Source of the DNA: Chersky-840 sp963764205
GTDB lineage: Bacteria; Actinomycetota; Acidimicrobiia; Acidimicrobiales; UBA8190
Reading direction: 5' to 3'
NCBI GenBank assembly: GCA_963764205.1
Contig: CAVXRN010000004.1
Coordinates: 62,001-126,000 of the forward strand
Length of the DNA stretch: 64,000 nt
Of this stretch, positions 26,001 to 35,405 are shown in pieces. The notes under the pieces are model-generated. The model was not told the DNA's origin, made no database searches, and worked only from the letters and a program-made list of their open reading frames with translations. Numbering within the stretch: the first letter of the stretch is position 1; every line of letters starts with the position of its first letter. The position numbers were made by a program, and so were the translations under genes.

Positions 26001-27038
26001 GTGGACGACAGCCGCTCATCGTCTTCTCGCCGGGTTCGGAACCCCACGCTCTGGGACGACGAGCTGGTCGAGGTGTTCGAGCGATCGATCACCGCCGAGT
26101 ACGCCAGTCTCACGCGCGACGGTCGACCGGTCACGGTCCCGACGACGCCGTATCTGGGATCCGACGGGCGGACGATCGACGTGTCGACGGGTCTCACCTA
26201 CCCCGCCAAGGCCGAACGGGCGCGTCGTGACCCGCGGGTGTGCCTGTTGTTCGCCGACCCCGTCGGATCGGGTCTGGCCGACCCACCCGTCGTCGTCGTC
26301 CAGGGTCTCGCCACGGTGCGCGACTCGGACCTCCAGGCCAACACCGACCGCTACGTGCGGCTCAGCGCCGAGAAGCTGCCCGAGGTCACCAAGGGCCAAC
26401 CGCGTTTCGTGTTGCGCCGACTGGCCTGGTATTACGCCCGGATCTGGATCGAGGTGACACCGCTGCACATTCGGTGGTGGGCGCGACGCAGCCTCGACGA
26501 ACCACCGCACACGTGGAACGCGCCCGAAGGAACCGCGGCACCCCTCTCGGATCCCGCTCCCAGCGGTCAGCAACCGGGAGCGTGGTTGGCACCCCCCGCG
26601 ACGTGGCGCGCTGCGGCCCAGGACGTCGACCGGCTCTCGACCCACGATCTCACCACGCTCGACGGCAACGGCTTCCCGCTGTGCCTCCCCGCGCAGCGCG
26701 CCGAGCTCGTGAGCGACGGGTTCCGGCTCGTCCTCGGCCCCGGCGCACCGACGGTCGCGGCGGGCCCGGCATGTCTGACCATGCACGCCCATCCCGAGAA
26801 GTTCACGGGCCAGGAGAACCGGACCATCGTCGGAACCGTCGAGCGCGGCACCGAGGCGGGGGGCGAGGTGCGGTTCCGGGCCGAGCGCGCCCTGGCCGAC
26901 TGGAGCCTGGCCGGAAGTCGTCCCCGCACCGCGCTCTCGTTCCTGGCCAAGGGACGTCGACTCGCCCCGCGCCTGGCCAGCGAAGCGCAGCGCCGGTTCC
27001 AGGCCGTCCCCACCGTTCGGTTCCCCGACCGCCCCTGA
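26001..27038 (+). CDS. Pyridoxamine 5'-phosphate oxidase-like (PPOX, split-barrel) protein
   Basis: Flavin- or F420-binding split-barrel family. The first half has the expected strands: AEYASLTRDGRPVTVPTTPYL, IDVSTGLTYPAKAERARRDPRVCLLF, VVVVQGLATVRD. The second half repeats a similar theme (STHDLTTLDGNGFPLCLPAQ; RTIVGTVERGTE), so it may be two tandem barrels. 345 aa. The substrate and cofactor are not clear. It follows the DtxR gene by 39 bp but has its own -10 signal. Confidence 0.75.
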   Translation: MDDSRSSSSRRVRNPTLWDDELVEVFERSITAEYASLTRDGRPVTVPTTPYLGSDGRTIDVSTGLTYPAKAERARRDPRVCLLFADPVGSGLADPPVVVVQGLATVRDSDLQANTDRYVRLSAEKLPEVTKGQPRFVLRRLAWYYARIWIEVTPLHIRWWARRSLDEPPHTWNAPEGTAAPLSDPAPSGQQPGAWLAPPATWRAAAQDVDRLSTHDLTTLDGNGFPLCLPAQRAELVSDGFRLVLGPGAPTVAAGPACLTMHAHPEKFTGQENRTIVGTVERGTEAGGEVRFRAERALADWSLAGSRPRTALSFLAKGRRLAPRLASEAQRRFQAVPTVRFPDRP

Positions 27039-27075
27039 GCGTCGCGCAATCGGACGCCGGAGTGAGCCGGTCCTC

Positions 27076-28644
27076 TCAGGGAACGGTCACCATCTCCTGC
27101 GCCTCGTAGTGGCGTAGTCGTTCGAACAGGCCACGGAGCTCGGTGCGCCTGGCGCGGTCGTTGGCCAGGTTGACGAGCTCGAGCGGATCGGTGTCGTGGT
27201 CGTACCATTCGTGGTCCTGGTCGTCGAAGTCGCAGTCGACGTCGAAGAGCTTCGTGCCCGGGTCCCTCCCCCACAGGCCGCTCGAGGGCTTGCCCCCGCC
27301 CACGCCGTAGTAGCGGGCGTACTTGGTCCGTCCGTCGAAGAAGCCGCGCAACGCGTACCGGACCTGGTTGAGGTTCCGGGTCTGGGCCGAGTCCTGGGCG
27401 AACAGCACGTGGTCGCGCACCGAGGTGGTCGGCTCGGCCAGCACCGACGTGAAGTCGACGCCTTGCAGGGCCGAACCCGCCGCGGTGCCGGCGCCGACCG
27501 CCCCGGGGTCCACGCCCGCCAGCGCACAGATCGTGGCGGCGAGGTCGACGTGGGTGGCCAGCGCCTCGGTGGTCGAGCCCGGCGTCGTCACACCGGGCAC
27601 CTTCATGTACAACGGCACCCGCATGATCTCGTCATAGACGAAGGGCCCTTTGGACCGCAGGCCGTGTGATCCGCACATGTCGCCGTGGTCGGAGGTGAAG
27701 ATCACCACGGTGTCGTCCCACGCTCCGCTGTCCTCGAGCGCGCCGAGCACGGTCCCCAGGCTCTCGTCGGCCAGTCGTTGCAGCTCCACGTAGTAGTCGA
27801 GATGCCGCAGCCAGGCCTTGGTGTCACCGGGGTCGATGTACCCCCACAGCCCGTGTTGCTGGTCCCAGCGCCACTGCCGGTGCGCCTCGGGCTTGGTGTG
27901 GAGGTCGTCGTGAAAGTTGGCCGGCAGCGATTCCACGACCTCGTCGTAGTCCTTGCGGTACACCGGCAGCGCGTCGTCGTCCTTCCAGGCCGCGGCGTCC
28001 AGGACGCGGCGCACCGACGCCACGTCCTCGGGGTTGCGCTCCTCGTACCCGGGCTGGTCGATGGGGAACCACATGACGTCGTGGGGGTTGACGAGGGCCA
28101 CGGTCAAGAACCACGGCGCGGGCTCGGTGCCCGGCCTCGGCCCGGCGTTGGCCCGGAGCCACTGCGCCGCGTTCGAGGCGATGACGGGGTCGAAGTGGAC
28201 GCCGGTCCCGGCCCATCCCATGAAGTGCCGGTCGTTGCCGTCCCAGTCGGCGAACCCGTAGGCCTCCATGTCGGGGTGCTCGGACTGCGACAGGTGCCAT
28301 TTCCCGATGTACGACGACCGGTAGCCCGCCCCCCGCAACAACGAGCCGATCGTCGGGATCGAGGGGTCGAGCTCGAGGTGCTCGGGCATGATCACGTTGT
28401 CGATGACACCGTGGCCCGGCAGGTAGCGACCGGTGACGAGGCTCGCCCGGCTGGGCGAGCACGGCGAGGAGTGCGTGAAGTACCGGGTGAACTCGATCCC
28501 CTCGGCCATGAGGCGTTCACGCCACGGCAGGCGGACCGACCCCGGCAACCATCCGCGCTGGCGCTCCTGGTCGGACACCACGAGGAGGATGTTCGGGCGT
28601 CCTCGGCGGTCGGCGGCGGCGTCGGTCGTCTGGGTCTCGGGCAC
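27076..28644 (-). CDS. Sulfatase (formylglycine-dependent, type I)
   Basis: Predicted to hydrolyse sulfate (or phosphate/phosphonate) esters. The 522-residue protein begins with the metal-site strand NILLVVSDQERQRG and has the formylglycine signature C62-S-P-S-R in SSPCSPSRASLVTGRYL, plus GKWHLSQ and VIFTSDHGDMCGSHGL, the later metal ligands. There is no signal peptide, so it is cytoplasmic, which is less common. The start is GTG at 28644, 6 nt after TAAGGT. No formylglycine-generating enzyme is visible in the window. Confidence 0.9.
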   Translation of the reverse strand: MPETQTTDAAADRRGRPNILLVVSDQERQRGWLPGSVRLPWRERLMAEGIEFTRYFTHSSPCSPSRASLVTGRYLPGHGVIDNVIMPEHLELDPSIPTIGSLLRGAGYRSSYIGKWHLSQSEHPDMEAYGFADWDGNDRHFMGWAGTGVHFDPVIASNAAQWLRANAGPRPGTEPAPWFLTVALVNPHDVMWFPIDQPGYEERNPEDVASVRRVLDAAAWKDDDALPVYRKDYDEVVESLPANFHDDLHTKPEAHRQWRWDQQHGLWGYIDPGDTKAWLRHLDYYVELQRLADESLGTVLGALEDSGAWDDTVVIFTSDHGDMCGSHGLRSKGPFVYDEIMRVPLYMKVPGVTTPGSTTEALATHVDLAATICALAGVDPGAVGAGTAAGSALQGVDFTSVLAEPTTSVRDHVLFAQDSAQTRNLNQVRYALRGFFDGRTKYARYYGVGGGKPSSGLWGRDPGTKLFDVDCDFDDQDHEWYDHDTDPLELVNLANDRARRTELRGLFERLRHYEAQEMVTVP

Positions 28645-28650
28645 GGTCGA

Positions 28651-28656
28651 ACCTTA
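28651..28656 (-). promoter_or_regulatory. Leaderless -10 of the sulfatase gene
   Basis: TAAGGT on the minus strand, 6 nt before the GTG at 28644. Confidence 0.55.
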
Positions 28657-28723
28657 GGCTCGGCCCGACCCTGGCTGGCAACGAGGTGACGTCGGACCAC
28701 CGTGAGCCAGGATGGCTCCTCGC

Positions 28724-28729
28724 TACACT
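28724..28729 (+). promoter_or_regulatory. Leaderless -10 of the GNAT gene
   Basis: TACACT, 8 nt before the ATG at 28738. Confidence 0.5.
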
Positions 28730-28737
28730 CGCCGTCG

Positions 28738-29208
28738 ATGAGCGACGGTGGGACCGAGACCGCACCCGACGATGTGGTCGTCGACGAGGTCACCACGGTG
28801 ACACCCGAGGTCCTCGACGCACTGCGGGCCCTCGTACCCGAGCTGTCGAAGTCGGCGCCTCTGCTCACCGACGAGGCGCTGGAGCAGATCGTGACCTCTC
28901 CCGCCACGATCCTGCTCGTGGCGCGCGACGGCACCGACGGCACCATCCTCGGCTCGCTCACCCTGGTGGTCTTCAGCGCCCCGACCGGCCCGCGCGCCTG
29001 GATCGAGGACGTCGTGGTCGCCACCCGGACCCGGGGACGGGGCGTGGGGGCGGCATTGGTGCACGAGGCCAACGCGCGGGCCGGCGCGGCCGGCGCGCGC
29101 ACCGTGGACCTCACCTCGCGCCCGTCACGCGAGGCGGCCAACCGCCTGTACCTGCGGCTGGGCTTCGTCCAGCGCGAGACCAACGTCTACCGCAAGTCCC
29201 TCGAGTAG
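28738..29208 (+). CDS. GNAT-family N-acetyltransferase
   Basis: 156-residue acetyl-CoA-dependent transferase. The central strands ILLVARDGTDGTILGSLTLVV and RAWIEDVVVATRTRGRGVGAAL carry the RxxGxG/A acetyl-CoA loop, followed by ANRLYLRLGFVQRETNVYRKS, typical of the fold's end. The substrate is unknown. The agmatinase-like gene starts 9 bp after the stop, so they are probably co-transcribed, which makes an amine substrate plausible but unproven. An in-frame GTG at 28702 is a less likely start. Confidence 0.85.
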   Translation: MSDGGTETAPDDVVVDEVTTVTPEVLDALRALVPELSKSAPLLTDEALEQIVTSPATILLVARDGTDGTILGSLTLVVFSAPTGPRAWIEDVVVATRTRGRGVGAALVHEANARAGAAGARTVDLTSRPSREAANRLYLRLGFVQRETNVYRKSLE

Positions 29209-29217
29209 GTCGCGTCG

Positions 29218-30240
29218 GTGAGGATCCCCAACATGTACGGGCCCGACGCCACCTTCGCCGGCGTCCCGTCCGCGGATCTGGGGGAGCCCGAGTCCTACTC
29301 GTCCGCCGGTGCGGTGATCCTGGGAGCGCCCTTCGACGGAGGCACCTCGCACCGGCCCGGATGCCGTTTCGGCCCCCAGGCGATCCGGCTCACCGACTAC
29401 CTGCCGCACGACGGTCAGCGCCCCCACCTGGCCCTGGGCGTGGACCCCCTGGTCGAGTTGGGCGTGGTCGATGTCGGCGACGTCGAGATGCTCCCGGGTG
29501 AGATCCACGTGGCGCTCGAGCGACTCGAGCACGCCGTGGAGCAGGTGGCCCGGTCGGGCGCTGTTCCGGTCGTGCTGGGTGGTGACCACTCCATCGCCCT
29601 GGCCGACGTGACCGGCGTGGCCCGACACGTCGGGTGGGGTCGAGTCTCGGTCATCCACTTCGACGCCCACGCCGACACCGCCGACACCCAATTCGGGTCC
29701 ATGGTCGGGCACGGCACCCCCATGCGCCGCCTCATCGAGTCGGGCGCGGCGCGCGGCGACCGCTTCCTGCAGATCGGCCTGCGCGGCTACTGGCCCGACC
29801 CCGACACCCTGGCGTGGATGGCCGGACAGGGGATGCGCAGCTACGAGATGACCGAGGTCGAACAGCGCGGCCTCGGCGCGTGCCTGACAGAAGCGTTCGC
29901 CATCGCCACCGACGAGTGCGACGCGGTGTTCCTCTCGGTCGACATCGACGTCGTCGACCCCGGCTCCGCCCCCGGGACGGGCACACCCGAGCCGGGAGGG
30001 TTCTCGAGCCGCCAGCTCCTCGACGCCGTGCGCCGCGTCACGATGGAGCTTCCGGTGGCGGGCATCGACGTCGTCGAGGTGTCGCCTCCCTACGACCACG
30101 CCGAGGTCACCGCCTACCTGGCCAACCGCGTCGTCCTCGAGGCGCTGTCGGGAATCGCCTGGCGCCGTCGCGTCGGGTCGGGGGTCGAGGTGCGTCGCCC
30201 CGACGATCCCCTGCTGGAGGGACGCCGGCCCCCGACCTGA
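29218..30240 (+). CDS. Agmatinase-like ureohydrolase (arginase family)
   Basis: Binuclear manganese hydrolase predicted to cleave agmatine to putrescine and urea, or a related guanidino substrate. The 340-residue protein has the full ligand set: GGDHSIAL, IHFDAHADT and LSVDIDVVDPGSAPGTGTPEPGG. The N-terminal ILGAPFDGGTSHRPGCRFGP is typical of agmatinase rather than arginase. The start is GTG at 29218. A group II decarboxylase gene is convergent with it, 10 bp apart; whether that enzyme supplies agmatine is inference. Confidence 0.88.
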   Translation: MRIPNMYGPDATFAGVPSADLGEPESYSSAGAVILGAPFDGGTSHRPGCRFGPQAIRLTDYLPHDGQRPHLALGVDPLVELGVVDVGDVEMLPGEIHVALERLEHAVEQVARSGAVPVVLGGDHSIALADVTGVARHVGWGRVSVIHFDAHADTADTQFGSMVGHGTPMRRLIESGAARGDRFLQIGLRGYWPDPDTLAWMAGQGMRSYEMTEVEQRGLGACLTEAFAIATDECDAVFLSVDIDVVDPGSAPGTGTPEPGGFSSRQLLDAVRRVTMELPVAGIDVVEVSPPYDHAEVTAYLANRVVLEALSGIAWRRRVGSGVEVRRPDDPLLEGRRPPT

Positions 30241-30250
30241 GCAGGGGCGG

Positions 30251-31615
30251 TCAGGCCATCGTGGCCAGGATCTCCCCGATCATGGCCACGGTGGTGCCCG
30301 GATGGAGGAAGGCGAGGCGCGCCACGGTCTCGCCCTCCCACACCGTCGGGGTGACGAAGCCGACCTGGCTGGCGAGCAGCTCCACCGACCAGGCTTCGTA
30401 GTCGGCGGGGCCCCAGCCCTTGCGGCGGAACAGCACGATCGACAACTCGGGCTCGCGCAGCAGGTCGAGGTGGGGCGAGCCGGCGATGAGCTCGGCGCTC
30501 TCCCACGCCGTGCGGAGCACGGTCTCCACCGCGTCGCGATACGCGCCGGCGCCATGGACGGCCAGGGAGAACCACAACGGCAGTCCCCGCGCCCGGCGCG
30601 TCAGGTGCACGGCGTAGTCACTGGGGTTCCACACCGGGTTGTCGTCGTCGTGGATGACGTCGAGGTACGAGGCCTTCTGCGAGTGCACCGCCCGTGCCAG
30701 CGCCGGCTCCCGGTAGAGCAGCGCGGCGCAGTCGAAGGGGGCGTAGAGCCACTTGTGCGGGTCGATGACCAGCGAGTCTGCGCCGTCGATGCCCTCGTAC
30801 CGGTTCCGGACGAGCGGGGTGAACAGGCCCGGGCCGCCGTAGGCGGCGTCGACGTGGAACCACAGCCGCCGCTCGCGGGCGACCGTCGCGATCCCGGCCA
30901 GGTCGTCCACGATCCCGGCATTGGTCGTCCCCGCCGTGGCCACGACGCCGATCACGTCGTCCGCGTCGCCGTCGTCGTCGGCGTCGAGCGCGGCGCGCAG
31001 CGCCGCCCCGGTCAACCGGTGGTCCACGACCGGCACCACGAGGGGCTCGACGCTCAGGATCCGCAGCGCCTTCTCCACCGACGCATGCGCCTCCTCGCTC
31101 ACGGCGATGCGGGGCCGCAGGGTCGTCCGGTCACGACGCAGGACGGCCGTGTCACGCGCCACGACCAGGGCGGAGAGATTCGCGATGGACCCGCCCGAGA
31201 CGAAGCACCCGCCCGCGCCCCGGGGGAGGCCGGCCAGCTCGGCCAGGAAGCCCAGCACCTGGTTCTCCGCCGCCACCGCACCCGCCGCCTCCAACCACGA
31301 CGTCCCTTGCAGCGAGGAACACGACACGATCATGTCGAACAGCAGCGCGGCCTTGGTGGGAGCGGCGGGGATGAAGGCCAGGAACCGGGGGCTGTCACAC
31401 GAGATCACCCCGGTCGCCAGGTGCTCGGAGAACAGTGCCAGCACGGCCGCGGGATCGTTGCCCGACTCACCGATCAGGCCCGACAGGACGTCGTCGAACG
31501 ACTCTCGCGCCCCGCCGAAATCGAGCGCGACCGGGTCGAGGGCGAGCCGCTCGCGGCAGTAGTCGAAGATCAGCTCGACCATGGTGTCGTCGAGCACGTA
31601 CATGGGATTCGTCAC
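30251..31615 (-). CDS. Group II PLP-dependent decarboxylase (aromatic-amino-acid/Glu decarboxylase family)
   Basis: PLP enzyme that decarboxylates an L-amino acid. The 454-residue protein shows LFSEHLATGVISCDSPRFLAFIP, GGCFVSGGSIANLSAL, VVATAGTTNAGIVDDL, WFHVDAAYGGPGLF and the PLP lysine in LVIDPHKWLYAPFDC. The family includes aromatic-amino-acid, glutamate, histidine and diaminobutyrate decarboxylases, and the substrate cannot be assigned. I chose the GTG at 31615 because GGAGG lies 7 nt upstream; ATG 31603 and GTG 31633 are alternatives. Confidence 0.86.
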   Translation of the reverse strand: MTNPMYVLDDTMVELIFDYCRERLALDPVALDFGGARESFDDVLSGLIGESGNDPAAVLALFSEHLATGVISCDSPRFLAFIPAAPTKAALLFDMIVSCSSLQGTSWLEAAGAVAAENQVLGFLAELAGLPRGAGGCFVSGGSIANLSALVVARDTAVLRRDRTTLRPRIAVSEEAHASVEKALRILSVEPLVVPVVDHRLTGAALRAALDADDDGDADDVIGVVATAGTTNAGIVDDLAGIATVARERRLWFHVDAAYGGPGLFTPLVRNRYEGIDGADSLVIDPHKWLYAPFDCAALLYREPALARAVHSQKASYLDVIHDDDNPVWNPSDYAVHLTRRARGLPLWFSLAVHGAGAYRDAVETVLRTAWESAELIAGSPHLDLLREPELSIVLFRRKGWGPADYEAWSVELLASQVGFVTPTVWEGETVARLAFLHPGTTVAMIGEILATMA

Positions 31616-31735
31616 GGAATTGCCTCCGCCCACCAGGATCCCACCTCACACCCGGGGCGACGCTGATCCGCACCTCGCTGCACCCCTGGCCGTCGGCTCT
31701 GCACCGGTCGGCGTCCGCGTGGCAGCGTGGGAGCC

Positions 31736-32809
31736 ATGGACCTCCCCGTCATGCCGCCGGTCGCCCCCATGCTCGCCAAGCTGGCCCGGGAGCTGCCGAC
31801 CGCGCCGGGCATGCTGTACGAGCCGAAGTGGGACGGCTTCCGGTGCGTGGTCTTCCGAGACGGTGACGACGTCGAGTTGGGCAGTCGCAACGAGCGACCA
31901 CTGACCAGGTACTTTCCCGAGCTGATCGAGCCCATCCGCGCCTCCTTCCCGGCGCGGGCCGTCGTCGACGGCGAGATCGTCATCGCGGGCGAGCACGGGC
32001 TCGACTTCAACGCGCTGCTGCAACGCATCCACCCCGCCGCCTCCCGGGTGACGATGCTGGCGCAGAGCACCCCGGCGTCGTTCGTGGCCTTCGATCTCCT
32101 CGCCCTCGACCAACGGGACCTGCGGGGAGAGCCCTTCTCGGTCCGCCGCGGCCTGCTCGAACAGGCATTGGGCGACTGCGCCCCGCCCGTCCACGTGACG
32201 CCGTCGACCACCGACCCGGCGGTGGCCGACGACTGGTTCTCGCGCTTCGAGGGGGCCGGGCTCGACGGCGTGGTGGCCAAGCGCCCCGACACCACCTACC
32301 GCGAAGGCGAACGCGTCATGGCCAAGGTCAAGCACGAGCGCACCGCCGACTGCGCCGTGGCCGGTTTCCGCTGGCACAAGTCCGGCGGCGTGGTCGGCTC
32401 GCTGCTCCTCGGCCTCTTCGACGACGACGGCGTCCTCCACCACGTCGGGGTGTCCGCCTCGTTCACCGCGGCACGCCGGGCCGAGCTCGTCGCCGAATTG
32501 GAGCCGTACCGGACGTCGACGCTCGAGGGCCATCCCTGGGCCACCTGGGCCGCGCTCGAGGCCGACCACGACACCGCAAGTCGCAAGCCCGGCGCCGCGT
32601 CGCGCTGGAACGCGGGCAAGGACCTGCGGTGGGAGCCGCTGCGGCTGGGCCTGGTGTGCGAGGTCGCGTACGACCACCTCCAGGGCGACCGGTTCCGCCA
32701 CGCCACCACGTTCCGCCGCTGGCGCCCCGACCGCAGCCCCGAGTCGTGCACCTACGCCCAGATGGAGGTGGTCGTGCCGGCCGAGCTCTCGTCAGTCTTC
32801 GGAGCCTGA
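31736..32809 (+). CDS. ATP-dependent DNA ligase (LigC/LigD-ligase type)
   Basis: Seals DNA nicks using ATP. The 357-residue protein has the nucleotidyl lysine in MLYEPKWDGFRCVVF (motif I), VVDGEIVI, GLDGVVAKRPDTTYREGER and MAKVKHERTADCAV (motif V), then a C-terminal OB fold (HVGVSASFTAARRAEL; RPDRSPESCTYAQ). The length fits stand-alone LigC. The ATG at 31736 is chosen over a GTG at 31727. It is convergent with, and overlaps by 18 bp, a LigD-type polymerase gene; no Ku gene is in the window. Confidence 0.9.
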   Translation: MDLPVMPPVAPMLAKLARELPTAPGMLYEPKWDGFRCVVFRDGDDVELGSRNERPLTRYFPELIEPIRASFPARAVVDGEIVIAGEHGLDFNALLQRIHPAASRVTMLAQSTPASFVAFDLLALDQRDLRGEPFSVRRGLLEQALGDCAPPVHVTPSTTDPAVADDWFSRFEGAGLDGVVAKRPDTTYREGERVMAKVKHERTADCAVAGFRWHKSGGVVGSLLLGLFDDDGVLHHVGVSASFTAARRAELVAELEPYRTSTLEGHPWATWAALEADHDTASRKPGAASRWNAGKDLRWEPLRLGLVCEVAYDHLQGDRFRHATTFRRWRPDRSPESCTYAQMEVVVPAELSSVFGA

Positions 32810-33860
32810 CCGGGGCGCGTCGTCCGCAGCGGCCTCGTCAGGTGGTTTGCGCCGCGACCGGCTCGGCGCGGCCCGGTGGGGCTCTCCCGCCTGCTTGGGG
32901 AAGTTCGGGGGCCAGGGCGCGTCACCGAGGCCGTCGGCCTCGTCGCGGTAGGACAGCTCGAGCAGGGGCCCGAGGTCGTAGCGTGCGTCGTCGATCGCCG
33001 CGGCCGGGTCACCCGGGTCGGCGAAGCGGACCAGGGACCGTCGCGATCGTCAGGTCAGCCGGGCTCGACGTCGGGCACCTCGTCCCATTCGACCGGGCAC
33101 GACACCCTCGCCTCGGGGTTGGCCCGGACCGAGTAGGCCGACGCCACCGTGCGGTCCCGGGCGTTCTGGTTGTAGTCGACGAACACCCGCTCGCCTCGCT
33201 GTTCCTTCCACCACGCCGAGGTGGCGAGGTCGGGCAGTCCGCCGTTCGAGCTCGCCCGGGCCAGGGCCAGGGCGGCCCGGCGGACCTCGGTGAACGTCCA
33301 GCGCGGCTCGATGGGCACGTTCACGTGCATGCCCCGCGACCCCGACGTCTTGGGGAACCCCACCAGGCCGTGCTCCTCGAGCACGGCGTGCGCTTCGAGC
33401 GCCACCCGCCGCACGCCTCGAAGGCGACGCCGGGCTGGGGGTCGAGGTCGACACGCAGCTCGTCGGGGTGGTCGACGTCGGCGCGTCGCACCGGCCACGG
33501 GTTGAGGTCGAGGCAACCCAGGTTGGCGGCCCAGGCGATGTGGGCCACGTCCACCGGGCACAGCTCCTCGGCGCTGCGCCCGCTCGGGAACGTGCACCGT
33601 CACCGTCTCGATCCACGGCGGGCGACTGGCCGGCACCCGCTTCTGGTAGAAGAAGTCGCCCTCGGCGCCGTCGGGGTAGCGCTTGAGCACCGTGGGCCGT
33701 TCGCCGCACGCCGCGCAGCGCGCCCGGGGCCGACGGCCAAGTAGTACCGGACGAGGTCGAGCTTGGTCTCGCCCCGGGCGGCGAAGAAGACCTTGTCGGG
33801 GTTGGACACCTTCACGCTGCGCCCGTCCACCTCGACCGCCGACGGCTTGGCGGCATCCAC
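32792..33860 (-). pseudogene. LigD-type polymerase/primase domain protein (several frameshifts)
   Basis: Stand-alone polymerase domain of the LigD/AEP family used in end joining. Conserved blocks survive in three frames: VEVDGRSVKVSNPDKVFF and ETKLDLVRYYLAV (to about 33730), PTVLKRYPDGAEGDFFYQKR (to about 33590), VDVAHIAWAANLGCLDLNPW (to about 33415), then GFPKTSGSRGMHVNVPI and VSCPVEWDEVPDVEPG (to 33057), and a C-terminal part in frame to 32792. At least five breaks. The likely start is GTG at 33860. The blocks are very well conserved, so the breaks may be assembly errors. Confidence 0.8.
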
Positions 33861-33901
33861 CGATGTGCACGGCCATCGGGTCGATGCCTGACACGGATCG
33901 G

Positions 33902-33907
33902 TAGCCT
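33902..33907 (+). promoter_or_regulatory. Leaderless -10 of the PHP gene
   Basis: TAGCCT, 8 nt before the ATG at 33916 (5 nt before an overlapping GTG at 33913). Confidence 0.45.
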
Positions 33908-33915
33908 CGACCGTG

Positions 33916-34941
33916 ATGGACCCCGTCGTCGCCCTGCGCCGCATCGCCTACCTCCTCGAAGCCCGAGCGGGCCGGAGCCTACAAGGTCCGCGCCTTTCGC
34001 CGCGCCGCGGCCACGATCGACGAGGTCGATCCCGGCCTCCTCGCCGCCAAGGCGGCCTCGGGCCGGCTCACCTACCTCCCCGGTGTGGGCGACACCACGG
34101 CCCGCGTGATCGCCGAGGCCCTGGCGGGTGAGACGCCCGCCTACCTGCTGCACCTCGAGGTGGAGGCCGAGCCGGCCCTGACCGGGCCCGCGGCGGAGCT
34201 GCGCGGCCTCCTGCGGGGCGACTGCCACAGCCACTCCGACTGGTCCGACGGCGGGAGCCCCATCGCGGAGATGGCCGACGCGGCGGCCGCCCTCGGCCAC
34301 GAGTACCTGGCCCTCACCGACCACAGCCCCCGGCTCACCGTGGCCCACGGTCTCGACCCCGAGCGACTGCGGCGCCAGCTCGAGGTGGTGGACGACGCTG
34401 AACGAGGAGCTGGCCCCCTTTCGAATCCTCACCGGCATCGAGGTCGACATCCTGGAGGACGGGTCACTCGACCAGGACCCCGAGCTCCTGGCCCGGCTCG
34501 ACGTCGTCGTGGCCAGCGTCCACTCGAAGCTCAAGCATGGACCCGGGCCCGATGACCCGCCGGATGGTCGCCGCCATCGAGAGCCCCCACACCGACATCC
34601 TCGGGCACTGCACCGGCCGCATCCTCGTGGGCGAGGGCCGACCGGAGTCGCGCTTCGACCACGACGCCGTCTTCGCCGCCTGCGCCCGGACGGGGACCGC
34701 GGTCGAGATCAACTCCCGGCCCGAACGCCTCGACCCGCCCGACCCACTCCTGCGTGCGGCCGTCGCGGCGGGCTGCCTCGTGTCCATCGACACCGACGCC
34801 CACGCCCCCGGACAGCTCGAATGGCTCCGCAACGGGTGTGAGCAGGCCGTCGAGGCGGACGTCCCCCCCGAACGCATCGTCAACACGTGGCCCCGGGCCG
34901 AGCTGCTCGAGTGGACCGCCGGCCACGGCGCCGCGCCCTGA
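33916..34941 (+). pseudogene. PHP-domain phosphoesterase with helix-hairpin-helix N-terminus (frameshifted)
   Basis: PHP-family metal-dependent hydrolase resembling the C-terminal half of bacterial family X polymerases. The first frame gives MDPVVALRRIAYLLE; another gives LTYLPGVGDTTARVIAEAL (HhH-like) and the PHP motif RGDCHSHSDWSDGGSP with HEYLALTDHSPR; a third gives FRILTGIEVDILEDG; and 34537-34941 gives ESPHTDILGHCTGR and VSIDTDAHAPGQL, the last metal ligands. Breaks lie near 33968, 34405 and 34540. All metal-ligand motifs are preserved, so I expect one intact protein of about 340 aa in the real genome. Confidence 0.78.
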
Positions 34942-34966
34942 GCGGCGATCCCCGGGGACGCCGGAC

Positions 34967-35332
34967 TCAATCCCGGTGATCGGGAGGAGACGCCGGTCGA
35001 CTCCGCTTGACGATGACCTCGGACCGCTCGGGATGGTCGGGGTCGAGGTGGACCTCGGGCAGGTCGTCACGAGGAGGCTCGCCGTCGGCGTCGACCTCGA
35101 TGACGATCTCCTCCCGGTTGGGGCCGTAGATGACCTCGTGCAGCCCGAGCATGGCCGCCCCGAGCATGCTGGCGGGGCGGCGCTGACGCCAGGGCCGGGG
35201 ACGGGAGGGACCGTCGCCGTCGGGCCCCTCGGGATCGTCGGTCGCGTCCAACCACGCGATCCACTCCTCGTCGGTCCAGGACTCGGGGTCGTCGGGAGGT
35301 CCGCCTGGATCGCTTCGCTCCGGTCCGTCCAT
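34967..35332 (-). CDS. Conserved-looking acidic hypothetical protein
   Basis: 121 residues, very rich in Asp, Glu and Pro at the N-terminus (MDGPERSDPGGPPDDPESW, TDEEWIAWLDATDDPEG), then a more ordered part ASMLGAAMLGLHEVIYGPN and EEIVIEVDADGEPP. This composition recurs in small actinobacterial proteins of unknown function; I assign none. The ATG at 35332 has TACCGT 7 nt upstream, which supports the start. It is convergent with the PHP gene and upstream of larC's end on the same strand. Confidence 0.65.
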   Translation of the reverse strand: MDGPERSDPGGPPDDPESWTDEEWIAWLDATDDPEGPDGDGPSRPRPWRQRRPASMLGAAMLGLHEVIYGPNREEIVIEVDADGEPPRDDLPEVHLDPDHPERSEVIVKRSRPASPPDHRD

Positions 35333-35339
35333 CGCATCC

Positions 35340-35345
35340 ACGGTA
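35340..35345 (-). promoter_or_regulatory. Leaderless -10 of the acidic hypothetical gene
   Basis: TACCGT on the minus strand, 7 nt before the ATG at 35332. Confidence 0.5.
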
Positions 35346-35405
35346 ACCCGAGGGCGGGCGTGCCCGGCCGTTGAGCTGGGTGAGCTGCGAGAATGCCTCG
35401 GAGCG

